Part shown: positions 1-10,457 of the stretch, one piece after another
Layout of the letters: each line of letters begins with the position of its first letter
How positions within the stretch are numbered: position 1 is the stretch's first letter
Assembly (NCBI RefSeq): GCF_900634625.1
Contig: NC_041022.1
Span: 21,839,271 to 21,903,270, forward strand
Length of the DNA: 64,000 nucleotides
Direction of reading: 5' to 3'
Source: Parambassis ranga
Lineage: Eukaryota; Chordata; Actinopteri; Ambassidae
Program-made: the position numbers and the translations under genes
The notes under the pieces: generated by a model
Databases searched by the model: none
Told to the model about the DNA's origin: nothing
The model's input: only the letters and a program-made list of their open reading frames with translations

Positions 1-1379
1 TGACACTGTGATGACTTGTGGCAATGCTGTGAAGAAGATAACACTGTGATAAAAACCTAAGCCCTGAAACAGTTGCATTTTATCCAGTTTACATTTCATA
101 TAAAATTTGTCTGGTATGATGTTGAGAGGCCCAGATGGATCCAGCTGATTTGGGAGAATAGAGTAAAGGAATACTACAAAATATTCTTATTATCTGCATT
201 GGCAATGATTTTAAACATTTTTTATTTCTGTTTTGCTTTAATAGTCTACTTTGGCCCAGCACCTCTACATACCTTTAACATCTGCAAAGGCTAGCAAAGA
301 TCACTCGTGACTCACAGCTGTCACACACAAGTGTAAATCGCTAACTCAGCTGCACAAGCTATAGTATTAAAATCTGATTCATTGGCCAATTGTGCATAAT
401 GTAGCGTTCGTTTGGCCGAGAGTCAACGAAAATGTGAGCATTGACCACAGACTTTGCTAAAACAAACTAACCTAAAGAAATAACAGGAGACTAGCAACTT
501 TAGGCTACGCTTTTCCGAGTAGCTATTTTGACTGTGCAAAGTTGAATATCTAATGAGAAAGATATAACAGCAGGTTATCTAAGACTTACTAATTTCATTT
601 GGCTGTAGGCTTCACATTTTTAATGCTTCCTACGCCACTGACACAGGGGGTGGCACAAGCAGTTGGAAAAAAGATAATCTGCGGCGGTTTTCTGTGTGTA
701 TTATAGAGCACTGTGTGAAAAATTGGCAAATTAGCGCCCCCTGCAGCTGCAGGCGCCCCTGATGCTGAGAAGCTGCCGTACAGAAGCTGTGAGAGGAAGG
801 GAGGGGGCGCGGGGGACAGCTCACCTCTGGGTCTCCAAACGGACCGGACGGGGAGTGAAGGAGGGAGGTCTCACTCTGTCCTGATAGCGTGCGTCACTGC
901 GTGTTTGTGTATAGCAGCGTGAATGATCGAAGGAGTGAGAGGTCTCACTGTTAAGATCATTAAACAACACGGAAGTTTTGGGGCCATGACAACAAACTGG
1001 ACAGAGAGCAGAGATGCAGGCAGAGAGACAGAGGTCTGTAGCCTGATGCTGGACTGATAGTTTGATGCTGTGCACTGTGTTTTTATAATGTCCATCCATG
1101 ATGCTGCTCGTCGGTTAGCTAACAAGTTCATCAATGACAGGCTGATTAACGGCAAACTAATCTAAGAATACTGCTGCTCTCATTTGGTTTTATGAGTTAA
1201 ATACTGGGTAAAAAGTGGGAGTGATTATTTTATTTTTCATCCATATTTATCATCCATTCAGCCTCTCTTCCCTGGCCCACGTCTGTACCATCACACATTG
1301 TTTCTGCTGACTTTGTTAAAACCATGTTTCAATAATGAAACAATGCTTTTACTGTTTACAGGTGATCTGGTGTGTTCAC
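1..1379. other. No supported gene; upstream flank of the first cassette
   Basis: I see no gene here. The short open frames (73-294 plus, 630-1155 minus) have no recognisable domain or splice context. A GC-rich patch lies at about 730-860. From about 1380 the sequence becomes similar to 27124 onward and 58030 onward, the 3' flank of protease copies B and C, so the cassette boundary falls near this point. Confidence 0.5.
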
Positions 1380-1847
1380 CTGCATGACAAATGAGTTCAT
1401 TTGTAAGTTCATTCTGATCTCTGGCCACATTCTTTTCAATTGCACAACATATGTACATAGCCTTTTTTCACATGCACACACATATAAAGAGTATGTTAGC
1501 CACTGCCATATTTCAATAAAATATTGAAATGAATAAAGATATTAAAAAACTAAAATCTAGATTGAAAAAGTGAGTCTTTGTTTTACATTTAAAAATCTAA
1601 TCCCAGTCTCTTCCACCATGCCACTCCTGTTGTATTGGCCTTTGTTTACATGTAAGTCAGATCACAAATAACCCAATGTCTCTGACTGCCTGCTTTGATG
1701 ATGTTCATGTATGAGAAATTTAAGCCTCCAGCCTCCAAATGTGAATAGGAAGAGGATAATGCAATGATGGAAATATTTATAATGGTATAAAAATAAAAGA
1801 CACAGATATCACAATTAACTGTGATGCTGAAATCTCACATTGTTTAT

Positions 1848-3377
1848 TCAGAATGTCTGCTTGTCTCCACTAATAGTCTTTGTAATCCATTCCATGTAAG
1901 GACAGACTTTCAAGAACACAGCTGGTAGAAAACAGGCACGTTTACCAGCACCTGAAATGATGCCGTAAATCACATTGTTGTAAACCACTCCACCACCGGA
2001 GTCACCCTAAGAGAGTGAAAAAGTTAGTAAATTTAGTTCCAAAACATGTGATAACTACAAGATCTAATATGAGCTAATATTACAAGCCATGCCAACTTAC
2101 TTTACATGTATCCACTTTATGTTCTTTGCCACAGAACCAATGTTCAAATGGCTCATTTGGAAATGTCTCCTGGATTTTAGTTTTGATTTCATCACAGCTG
2201 CTGATGTGCATTTCTGCACATTGGAGCTTTTTGGGCTGACCAGGCACTGTACAAAATCAAAGTGTTGATGGTTTTAAAACAATGTGTTTTTCAAAGGAAA
2301 TTGAGTTGTAGGAGATCAATCAGTCTTACGTTTTTCCTTTGTCTTTTCATTAATTTTATAACGACCATTTCCTGCAACTTCAATTTTATCTCTAAAAAAA
2401 AAAATCAAAAAGTTATTATCTTCCATTTTTTTCTCAGCACAAAACAAAATATTAGAAATACCACATCTGCCCATCCACCTTTACTGGTCTAAATCAGTTA
2501 CAGCCTGAGGTTACATGCTGCACTCTTTCTCATCACACGTATCACTTGAGACGATGGATGTAACCCTTAAAGGCCTACTGTAAAATACTGAAAGATACTT
2601 TACTCACATCTTAGGCTGTTCAGAACAGTCAGGAAGACGTATGGGTGTGATTTTTGAGGGATTTGGTAACAGCAGCAGCATGATGTCATGTTCTGGATAA
2701 ACTACTGTTCTTGTAATTTCCACTTCTGGTTCTGAACCCACAGTTGCTTTCCTGCAGGAAGAAGACCAACATGCTCCAGTATCAATACAATCAATATGTG
2801 TAAAAGGTAAATTCCAGAAACATAACTTAAATAATTATAAAAGCAACAACTTTTATATTAAGCCATTAAAATGACAGGTTTGTAAAGTTGAATTAACTTC
2901 TAGCTATTTGTATATTAAGTAAAAGAACTTTTCTCACATTTTGCTCTCTTTGCAGTGAGCTGATGTTAGAATCCACTGTTTGTGAATCAGTGAGCCACCA
3001 CACAGACCACCAGAAACTCCTCTTAGTTTGACATGATACGCCCTCTGTGCAGGGTCACAGTCTTTACCACCATAAATTCTCTTCTGCAGATCCAGCGCTG
3101 TGCTCACTGTGACACCTGAAAGAGACAGTCCTCAACAGATGACCTTGTGTTAGAACAACATTATTTTATACTCAGGCAGCTTCACATTTACTGTTCAGAA
3201 GATGAAAACAGGTTGAGGTGTTTCATCTGTTTCTATAAATTGATTAATTCTAACATACATCATTTTCTTGAGAGTTTACAAACAGGGAAAAAAACATTGT
3301 AAATTATGAAATGAAAAAAGAACAGCTAAGCACTCACCAACCCACAGCACAAGGTGAAGAAATGTAAGATGAGCCAT
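1848..3377 (-). CDS. Trypsin-like S1A serine protease, copy A (open, six exons)
   Basis: A secreted serine protease of the chymotrypsin fold. Exons on the minus strand: 3338-3377, 2938-3115, 2608-2751, 2330-2391, 2101-2246 and 1848-2006. All have GT/AG borders and compatible phases, giving 242 residues. The order is signal peptide (MAHLTFLHLVLWVG), propeptide ending KR at residue 26, then a mature start IYGG. The triad is present: His67 in TSAHC, Asp95 in HDIML and Ser193 in GDSGG. Six residues before the serine is Asp187 (chymotrypsin position 189), which predicts cleavage after Lys or Arg. The His-Asp spacing is 28 residues against about 45 in classic trypsins, so a surface loop is short. 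It is the only one of three copies with an open frame. An AATAAA overlaps the stop codon. It resembles teleost trypsin/kallikrein-like immune proteases; the exact orthologue is uncertain. Confidence 0.85.
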
Positions 3378-3426
3378 CACTGTCATTGACCCTTCAACTT
3401 CTGTATGACAGTGTGACAGCGCTGCC

Positions 3427-3436
3427 TTTTTAAATC
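3427..3436 (-). promoter_or_regulatory. Candidate TATA box of protease A
   Basis: On the minus strand an ATTTAAAAAG stretch lies about 50 bases before the protease ATG, a normal TATA-to-start distance for a short 5' leader. The same sequence and spacing occur upstream of copies B (about 29253) and C (about 60159). The promoter role is inferred. Confidence 0.35.
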
Positions 3437-5009
3437 TGTTCATGATGTTTTACTGGCCTTGAAGCCACCAATACCTTCATGTGAGTTTATCGACATGATC
3501 CTATTGGCCAGAGAACATTACACTTTGATGCATGTCTTATCAAGTGTTCCTGTAGTACTCACAGTGCTATGTGTGTATGAAGAGAAGCAAGAGGAGGCAT
3601 CCTCTTTGACAGAACGTCTTCATGCAAACTCAAAGTCCATAATGCCTTCTTTGGAATGTAACAAGATTATCTCGTTCCATCATGAGGTAAATGTTCTTAG
3701 AAAATGCATTAGAGCCATAGTTTGCTTATCAAAGCAAATGAAATGACAGAGTTATCTGTCTTATTTCCATAATTTGCCTTTCTTGTAACAGGCAGGTTCC
3801 CCACTTAGTTCTGCTGACTGAATGTAAGCTGCCCTTCTCTGTGCTATGCAGCATATGTTCATAGCTTTATAGCCAAATTAAATATGTCCAAGAGGTTAAA
3901 TTGAGGTAAATGGACTCATGGATTTTTCCCCCTCACCACTCCCCCAGGTGGCTTCCTCAGTTCTCTTGATTTTAAATAATCTAGTTGTATTTTACACTAT
4001 GATAATTTCTTGCCTTCTGTATGCTGTATATGTAATATTAGTGGCAGTTTTTATTTCAAAGATCCAAAAAGGCTTGTTTATCATATGCACAGTATTGATG
4101 AAATGCTTGTAACCAGGCAGGCAGGTACCTCCAAGTAAGCATATGTACATAAAAAACAAAAAACAAAAAAGTCATGTCATAATGTCAAAAAATCTCACAA
4201 ACTGTCACAAACTGTCACAAACTACTACATACCATAAGTTGCACCTTTGAGTTTATAAATGAAGGCTTGCCAACTCTCCAAGCACAGAGTACAAGTATAT
4301 TAATCTGTCACATAAAAATTCACAGATAAAAACAGGTTAAACCTGTGATAACAAAAATTGAAGAAATAAACTACAATCTATTTGTACATTGACAGTATGC
4401 CTGTTTGGCTGCTTCTGCTGTATTCTGAGGATTGTTTTCTTTTTGTTTTTTCCTTTCTGTTGAACATCACCATATATATATACAATACATTCTGTTGAGA
4501 TGATCCATTACTGACTATACAGAGTTTTCGAGTCATTACTTTCTGACTACTCATTTATGTCATTGTCAATATGTCAGTTGTGTCAAACAATCCGACATAG
4601 ACAATCCATAAAGCAATTGAACATACAGTAAGTGATTAGCATGTTGCAGTGAAACGTTTGTGTCAGTTAGGCTGTTTAGTAAAATATATTCTTATCAAGT
4701 TTGCTTATCAGGACAGAGGCAGAGTCAGTGAACTCCCTCACTGAGTATATTTGGTTAGATTTGGTTTATAGACTGATAGTTGGCATTGTATTGGAGACTG
4801 TTGTTATTCATTCAGTGAAGAGGCCACTGGAATATTCCACAACCGTATTTTACTCTTGACCACAGCACCAGCAATTGCTCAGAAACAACAGTACAGTATG
4901 ATGCTTTATGAAGATAAGATCATTGTTGCCAATATAATGCTAAGCAGGACTAAGAATGGCTTGTTTATGTGTGCTGCATGTATTTGGTCAAGAAAATGAT
5001 CCAGTGTTA
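3437..5009. other. Spacer between protease A and the Tc1 relic
   Basis: No gene is supported. The stretch is collinear with 29270-31357 and 60180-62327, with small indels (for example about 400 extra bases in the latter two around 29400-30040 and 60300-61000). A short CA-rich tandem (cacaaactgt repeats) lies near 4190-4225. The segment near 4050-4140 resembles a common teleost interspersed repeat tail. Confidence 0.5.
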
Positions 5010-6055
5010 CAAATGTGTGAACCTTTGCTGTCAGTATCATCTGTGACTCCTTGTACAGCAACAACAGCAGCGGTCCAAGGTTTCTGTTAGCTGCTGATCA
5101 GTCCTACAGAAAGGTCTGGAAGAAGTTTAACCCATTCTTCAGTACAGAACAGCTTCAGTTCTGACACATTGATGTGTTTCCTCACATGAACTGCTTGTTT
5201 CAGGATCTTCCACAACATTTTTATTAGAATAAGGTCAGAACTTTGGCCCAACCATTTCAGGGTGTTAACTAATTATTTGTGTGGTTGTTGTTGTCTTGCT
5301 GTATGACCCACTTTGTCTTGAGCTCACAGACAGATGTCTGACATTTCCATCAATACAGACAAGTTAGTCTGGCTCAGATGCAGCAAAACAGGCCCAAACC
5401 ATGATATTACCACCACATAAACAGGCTGAGGGAGGGTCATATGCTGGCCTGCAGCATCATTCTTTCTTCCATCATCAGGCTTCTTATTTAAAACAAATAA
5501 TTTTATTCTGGTCTCATCTGTCCACTCTGGTTTGTCCATGTGAGCTTTCAGAAACTGTAGACAGGCAGCAGTTTTATTTTTGGAGAGTAGTGACTTTCTC
5601 CTTGCAGCTCTGATGTGCACACCATGGTTGTTGTCCTGATGTTGGATTCATGAACATTAACATTAGCTAAATGTTAGCCTGGGTTCCTTTGTGACCTCTT
5701 AGCTGATAGACCACTCCTGGGGAGGGTAACAATGGGCGTATTTTCCACCATTTGTACCATTTGTCTGTCTGTCTGTGGATTTGTATAGTCCAGACTCTTT
5801 AGAGATGGTTGTGTAGCTTTTTGCAGCAGCAACTATTTATATAAGGTCCTCAGAAATATCCTTTGATTATGCCATTATATATCCACAAACATGTTGTGAC
5901 GATCAGACTGTCATCACTGTTGTAAAAGTAAAACTGGATACTCACTGACATCTTTCATTGCCTGAATACACCTCTGAACAGATGGATTATAATTTGGCAT
6001 TATAATATATAAATAATCTTTGAGGTTCACATACTGTACTTGTACAACTCACACG
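5010..6055 (-). mobile_element. Decayed Tc1/mariner element (unit 1)
   Basis: A relic of a Tc1-like DNA transposon lying on the minus strand. An open piece at 5324-5620 reads HIRAARRKSLLSK, later HMDKPE and WTDET, which are hallmark segments of Tc1 transposases around the second catalytic aspartate region. Parts between these are deleted and there is no intact transposase. Similar relics at 31358-32560 and 62328-63525 show that it was carried along with the protease cassette. In this copy the far end is lost: at about 6056 it jumps to sequence that lies beyond the element in unit 2 (33237). Confidence 0.75.
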
Positions 6056-6328
6056 CATGTAACACTGAGACAACGATGTGTGTATGTGGGGTTCTTTGAC
6101 AGGAAATCTTGAACAAAATAACGAGTAATCAATACTTGGATCATCTGTGCAGTTTCAGCCCTGTGTTTTTGTCTCAGTTTAAATAATAATATGACCTACA
6201 GAATTCACAGTGACTTTATTACACTACATTTAAACAGATTTGGAATATCAATACATTTAGTTTTTCGATCTCACCTCTTTTATACTACCAATGAAACAGT
6301 GTCTTTTTCCTTCCCGTATGTGTTTTAG

Positions 6329-6389
6329 CCATGGGCCTTCTCATCAGCAACACAACCAATGCCTTCCATAGAGAGTATATTCCTACTGT
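6329..6389 (+). pseudogene. Fossil exon of a Rac/RhoG-family small GTPase (unit 1)
   Basis: A 61-base exon-like piece flanked by a pyrimidine-rich AG acceptor and a GTGAGT donor. It reads LLISNTTNAFHREYIPTV, matching the switch I segment and preceding helix of Rac and RhoG GTPases (family pattern LLISYTTNAFPxEYIPTV), and ends in the phase expected for that exon border. The P-loop lysine-threonine just upstream is missing, and no other GTPase exon is found nearby. It is a single stranded exon of a broken gene, not a working GTPase. An identical copy is at 33510-33570. Confidence 0.7.
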
Positions 6390-6618
6390 GTGAGTATAAC
6401 AAACAGCTTAAATAAATAACACCTTAAAAAGCATATCACAAGACAATATGGGTAAACCCTGTGGCTAAATTCTCCAGACTAATAATGTCATCTTCAACAA
6501 CTAATGCAACAAAGTACCAAAAGGGCCTAATGGCATGTTATATCCAGGCCTAGGACGACACTTGTGTACATGATGATTTAAAGGTATTGTTAAAATAAAA
6601 GCTAAAATAAAAGCTAAA

Positions 6619-6835
6619 AATTAAAGCTGCAAGCAGCATTGTGGACCCTCACACACCTTGCGATCCGAGGGGCCATCGCTGTCCCCTCTCCTATGCTCTC
6701 GTCTCCTATGCTCTCCGCTCCTCTCATTTCCTGAGATTTACAGCAAACACACGTTTACAAGACAAAGTTTCTGTTGCCAGTAGGTGGCGCTATGACCGTA
6801 TCATCCAGCGCAGAGCTCTTCAGTCTCCAACAGAA
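6619..6835. repeat. Teleost interspersed repeat (AAAGCTGCAAGCAGC family)
   Basis: It begins with the well-known fish repeat start TTAAAGCTGCAAGCAGC and contains the tail-type motif TAGGTGGCGCTATGACCGT. It is probably a non-autonomous DNA element fragment. A matching copy is at 34477-34690. The long open frame starting at 6641 lies largely in this repeat and is not a gene. Confidence 0.6.
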
Positions 6836-8567
6836 AAAAAAGATATCTTGCACCCCCTGCAGACAGGGAGAGAGAACAGCTCAAAAAAACTGTCCAACGA
6901 CGTTAGAAGCACAATGTTCAAAGAAAAGCTTATTTACGTATTTGTCATTAAAATATTGTTGTTGCTTCTGTCAGCTGTCACTTCTTTAACATCTCTCTTT
7001 CCCTCCCCCCTTTGTCCCTTCATAAGAGGGAATATATTGCAAATTCCTGCCATGCTGACAGGCTGTGACCCTGGCTGTTATGAGGAGAAGGAAATAAATG
7101 GAGACAGAGGGCAGAAGGAAACAGAGGCATGGGGCCGGGGGTCGCTCCTGATTTTAATAAAACATCTTCAGTTTCTTCTCAGCTTCCACCTCAGGAGTCC
7201 TGGAAAGGGCAGGTGTGCAAGAGTTTACTGACACAAACCAGGTCAGAAGAGTGGAGGACAGATATAGAGGAGAGAGGAGGACAGAGGGAGGTAAAGGGTG
7301 ATCAATACACTCTGTGGTCTTTTAGAATAACTGCAGATTTAAACAAGTGTTTTGGGGCTCTGGCAGGGACATGGGAAAGAGGACAGACTGGGACAGTTTG
7401 GAGATGTGAACTGATCCCTTCACACATACAGACCGTGTTAATGTAATACTTCTTTCCGTGTGAGGCGAGTGCACACAGAAATCCACTCCCACAGCACTGC
7501 CCAGCAGCATGTGATGTGTGTGCCCTCACACCATATTTGCTTTGGATATGTTTGTATGTAGAAGCCTTGTGGCTGTGGGTCCCACTGCAGTACTGCAGAC
7601 CAGGTTTCACAAGCTAAAGACTGTCATAAACACAGGGTTGAATGGGTTTGAAGACAAGTTGAAAAACACATGAAAATACTCTGGGGTTTGAATTTATCTG
7701 ACAACCACTGTTTGTTTTGACTGTGATTTCCGTACAGTTAAACAAATGAGTTGTTGTGTGGACACACTAAGAGGTCAGGTTCTGGGGTCCTAAAAAGAAA
7801 TACCAAGACACCACTACACAAATAAACTTGAATTAATTTGAATATAATTATATTCAATATATGTAAGGCTGTGTGTAATGTACTGGTATTCTCCTGTTAT
7901 ATATTCACCTGATTTCACTTGGTGTGTAGGTTTACAGGAGACAATACCCCATGTCATAAAATAGAAATAGCAAACTTTCTGCCTCAGGTTTCAGTCAACC
8001 ACATGAAACTGGATGACATCCATGTTTAAATTACAGTTTGTATAACTATACGGCAGCCATGAAGTACATTGTTCTGGCTTACCATTTCTAATTTTTAATG
8101 TTACTGCAACAAAGAGTGACATTAGTGGAAATGACATGACACACTGTTAATTTATTGCCCACTTTAAATTCTAGTTAAAATACTTATGTTTATCTTATTT
8201 CAAATTTCCTGCTGATTGTGTTGATTCCTGAACGTTCTGCCTTTATCAACAGTTTGATGAACAGATGATTTGTTGGCACTATGACAACGAACAGATAAGA
8301 AATACTATAACATCTTTGTAGATGCAGAAGTGGGCAAATTCTTCACTTAAATTTCCTTTTACTAAGAATCCTAATCTGTGAAGGAAGATTGATGTCAGGG
8401 GTGCGTGCAGACTGTTATCTCACGACTTCTGACCAACAGTCCTCAGACTGCTGTTAGTTACCATGAAGCTGCTTTAACTTGAACTACCCAAACACAGCAG
8501 CAACACGATTTGAGGATGACAACAATGTCAGTTGTGTTAAAGAATAGACATGAATACAACAACAAAG
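6836..8567. other. Non-coding upstream region of Ig1
   Basis: No exon was recognised. The stretch is collinear with 34691-37636 except that unit 2 carries a pogo/Tigger insertion (35187-36386). No signal-peptide exon like that of the other Ig copies can be found before the V exon. Confidence 0.5.
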
Positions 8568-9653
8568 CTTCTGTTGAAGGGATGAATGGAGAAGAAAGAA
8601 CAATCTGTGCTTTAAAAGGTTCTTCAGTGGATCTGTCCTGCTCAGCTCGACATCCCACAGACAGCATGAAATGGTACACTTGGACCAAAGATTATGTTTG
8701 GAGGGAGTTATCCACCATTACTCATCTAACATACAACATGTCTGAACACTCACACACTCTGACCATCAATGATCTGAGAGAAACTGCTGCTAACTACTAC
8801 TGCTGTGAGGATGAGGAGCCAGTGATCTGCTGGGAGACAGAAATTAAGCTCATTGTTTCAGGTAGATTGGCTGTTGATAAATATATCTTTAAGAATCAGT
8901 ATATACGACACATGACATTTTAAATGTAAACAGCACTTCCTCAGACCTGCAGGTAAAGGTGTTTCCCACCACTGAGGGACAGACAGTAACACTGATGTGC
9001 AGCACCAGCTGTCCTCTGACTGAAAAGCCTGCAGCCTACATCTGGTACAAGAACAGAGAGTTCCTCTATGAGGACTGGTCTCCCTGGTACCAAGAGCTGG
9101 TCAGCAGTGAGGAAGCAGTCAGATACTCCTGTGCTATCAAAGGCTACGAGGACCTCAGAGCCCCTGAAGTCTCAGTGGGTGAGTAACCAGGGACGTCTCC
9201 TCCTCATGTTACAAATGCTCTGATTAATACACCAATACTGAACCTCTTCTTTGTACTGATTCAGATTCTGTCACAGACACCTGCTTCACTGTGACCTATG
9301 CTGGAGGGAGGATGTGTTCTTATACCCAGACATCAGTGGATGAGTCCTGCTCCATCACACATCCCGCAGGTTAGTTAGTTTGTTTTTATGATCATGACAT
9401 ATGTGTTTTGACATTTTAGACAGATATTTCTTTATATACTGACTTGTTAATTATAACCTAAGTTAAATGTATGTATCATCTTCCAACAGAAGTACAGGTT
9501 CAATGGACTTATACATATCAGTCATCAGTTCAACTGACCTGTAGCACCAGCTGTCCAATGACTGACAGTCAAACTGTCTTTACATGGTGGTCCCACAATA
9601 CAAATTCTCCTGTGCTGTAAAAGGCCTTGAACATCTGCAGTCTCCCGAAGTCT
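8568..9653 (+). pseudogene. CD22-like Ig receptor, copy Ig1 (truncated)
   Basis: Four exons of a CD22-like receptor. V-type domain 8568-8861 (ICALKGSSVDLSC, WYTW, NYYCC); C2-type domain 8945-9178 (TLMCSTSCPLTEKPAAYIWY to YSCAIKG); a 105-base mini-exon 9265-9369; and a second C2-type domain 9490-9653. All borders are phase 1. There is no signal exon upstream, and the last exon has lost about 52 bases (AATACAAATTCTCCTG junction), which shifts the frame just before its second cysteine. The transmembrane and tail exons are absent; a repeat block and a hAT element follow. Ig6 at 37637-38716 shares the 52-base loss, so the two are duplicates of one already broken gene. Confidence 0.8.
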
Positions 9654-9829
9654 GTGAGTATGAACCAATCAATGCTCTGACTTACAGAATGACAAATGAA
9701 AACACACAGAGGGCTGTTAAGAAACATGATGGTCTGAATAATGAGGCATTATACTGCATACAAATAGAATTAGTGGACACTAAAGTCATAACTGTATGAC
9801 TACATATTTGTGAACATATGTAAACTGTA

Positions 9830-10457
9830 CGTGTTAGTAGTACTCATTAGGCTTAAGGAGTGGGCAAAAATTGAGGTCCAAAAACAAGCAAAGATCATAC
9901 ACAAAAACTCAGTAACCAAGCTTAAGCTGAAGCTCAATACGTTCTCAACAAAGAATACAACAAGGTGTCTGGAAGGCCGGTACGCTCGGAAAACTCACAA
10001 GAAGAACTGGTACCGTGTGGAGGGAAGACACATTATATACATTATATTTACTAAGGTAAAATGGGAGAGACAATGAGACACAGGTGAGACACATTAGGTG
10101 GAGCAGGTAATCATCACAAGGAGGAGGGAGAACACAAGGAAAGGGAAAGACAAGACACCTGAAAGGAGAGGGAGAGCAGTGACTACAAAATAAAACAGGA
10201 AGTAACAAAATCAAACTAGAACTAATACAACACAACAAAACAAAAAACAAAAGCCCTGGCTCAAGCTGAAACCCTGACACCAAAGCGGACTCATTCACAA
10301 GGCGTTGTTGATGTATGTAAAACAACATCATTCACACACATTTCTGAGATTGATTATGACAAATCATTTACATAGATGCACTTTTCAGGCAACAAAACTA
10401 TAAGTTGTCAGGCACAGAGAGGAGCATGAATAGAGGACACCCACACATAGATAGTGC
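9830..10457. repeat. Locally repeated block following the Ig fragment
   Basis: About 0.6 kb also found at 21690-22490 and 38890-39500, with AAGCTGAAGCTCAA and GCCCTGGCTCAAGCTGAAAC as shared landmarks. It contains no convincing gene; the small open frames inside are not conserved as proteins. Its end at about 10457 is a deletion junction into the hAT element. Confidence 0.6.

Noticed and set aside
73..294. Small hydrophobic open frame at the left edge
   Set aside because: No splice context, domain or second copy; expected by chance in AT-rich DNA.
4190..4225. Short cacaaactgt tandem considered as a CRISPR-like or regulatory array
   Set aside because: Only two to three short units without spacers in a eukaryotic genome; a simple repeat.
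6641..7231. 196-codon open frame
   Set aside because: It begins in an interspersed repeat, and the duplicate in unit 2 is broken by an extra A, so the frame is not conserved.
9945..10331. Minus-strand 128-codon frame, also at 39008-39394
   Set aside because: Conserved only because the block is a recent duplicate; cysteine- and leucine-rich chance frame with no recognisable domain.
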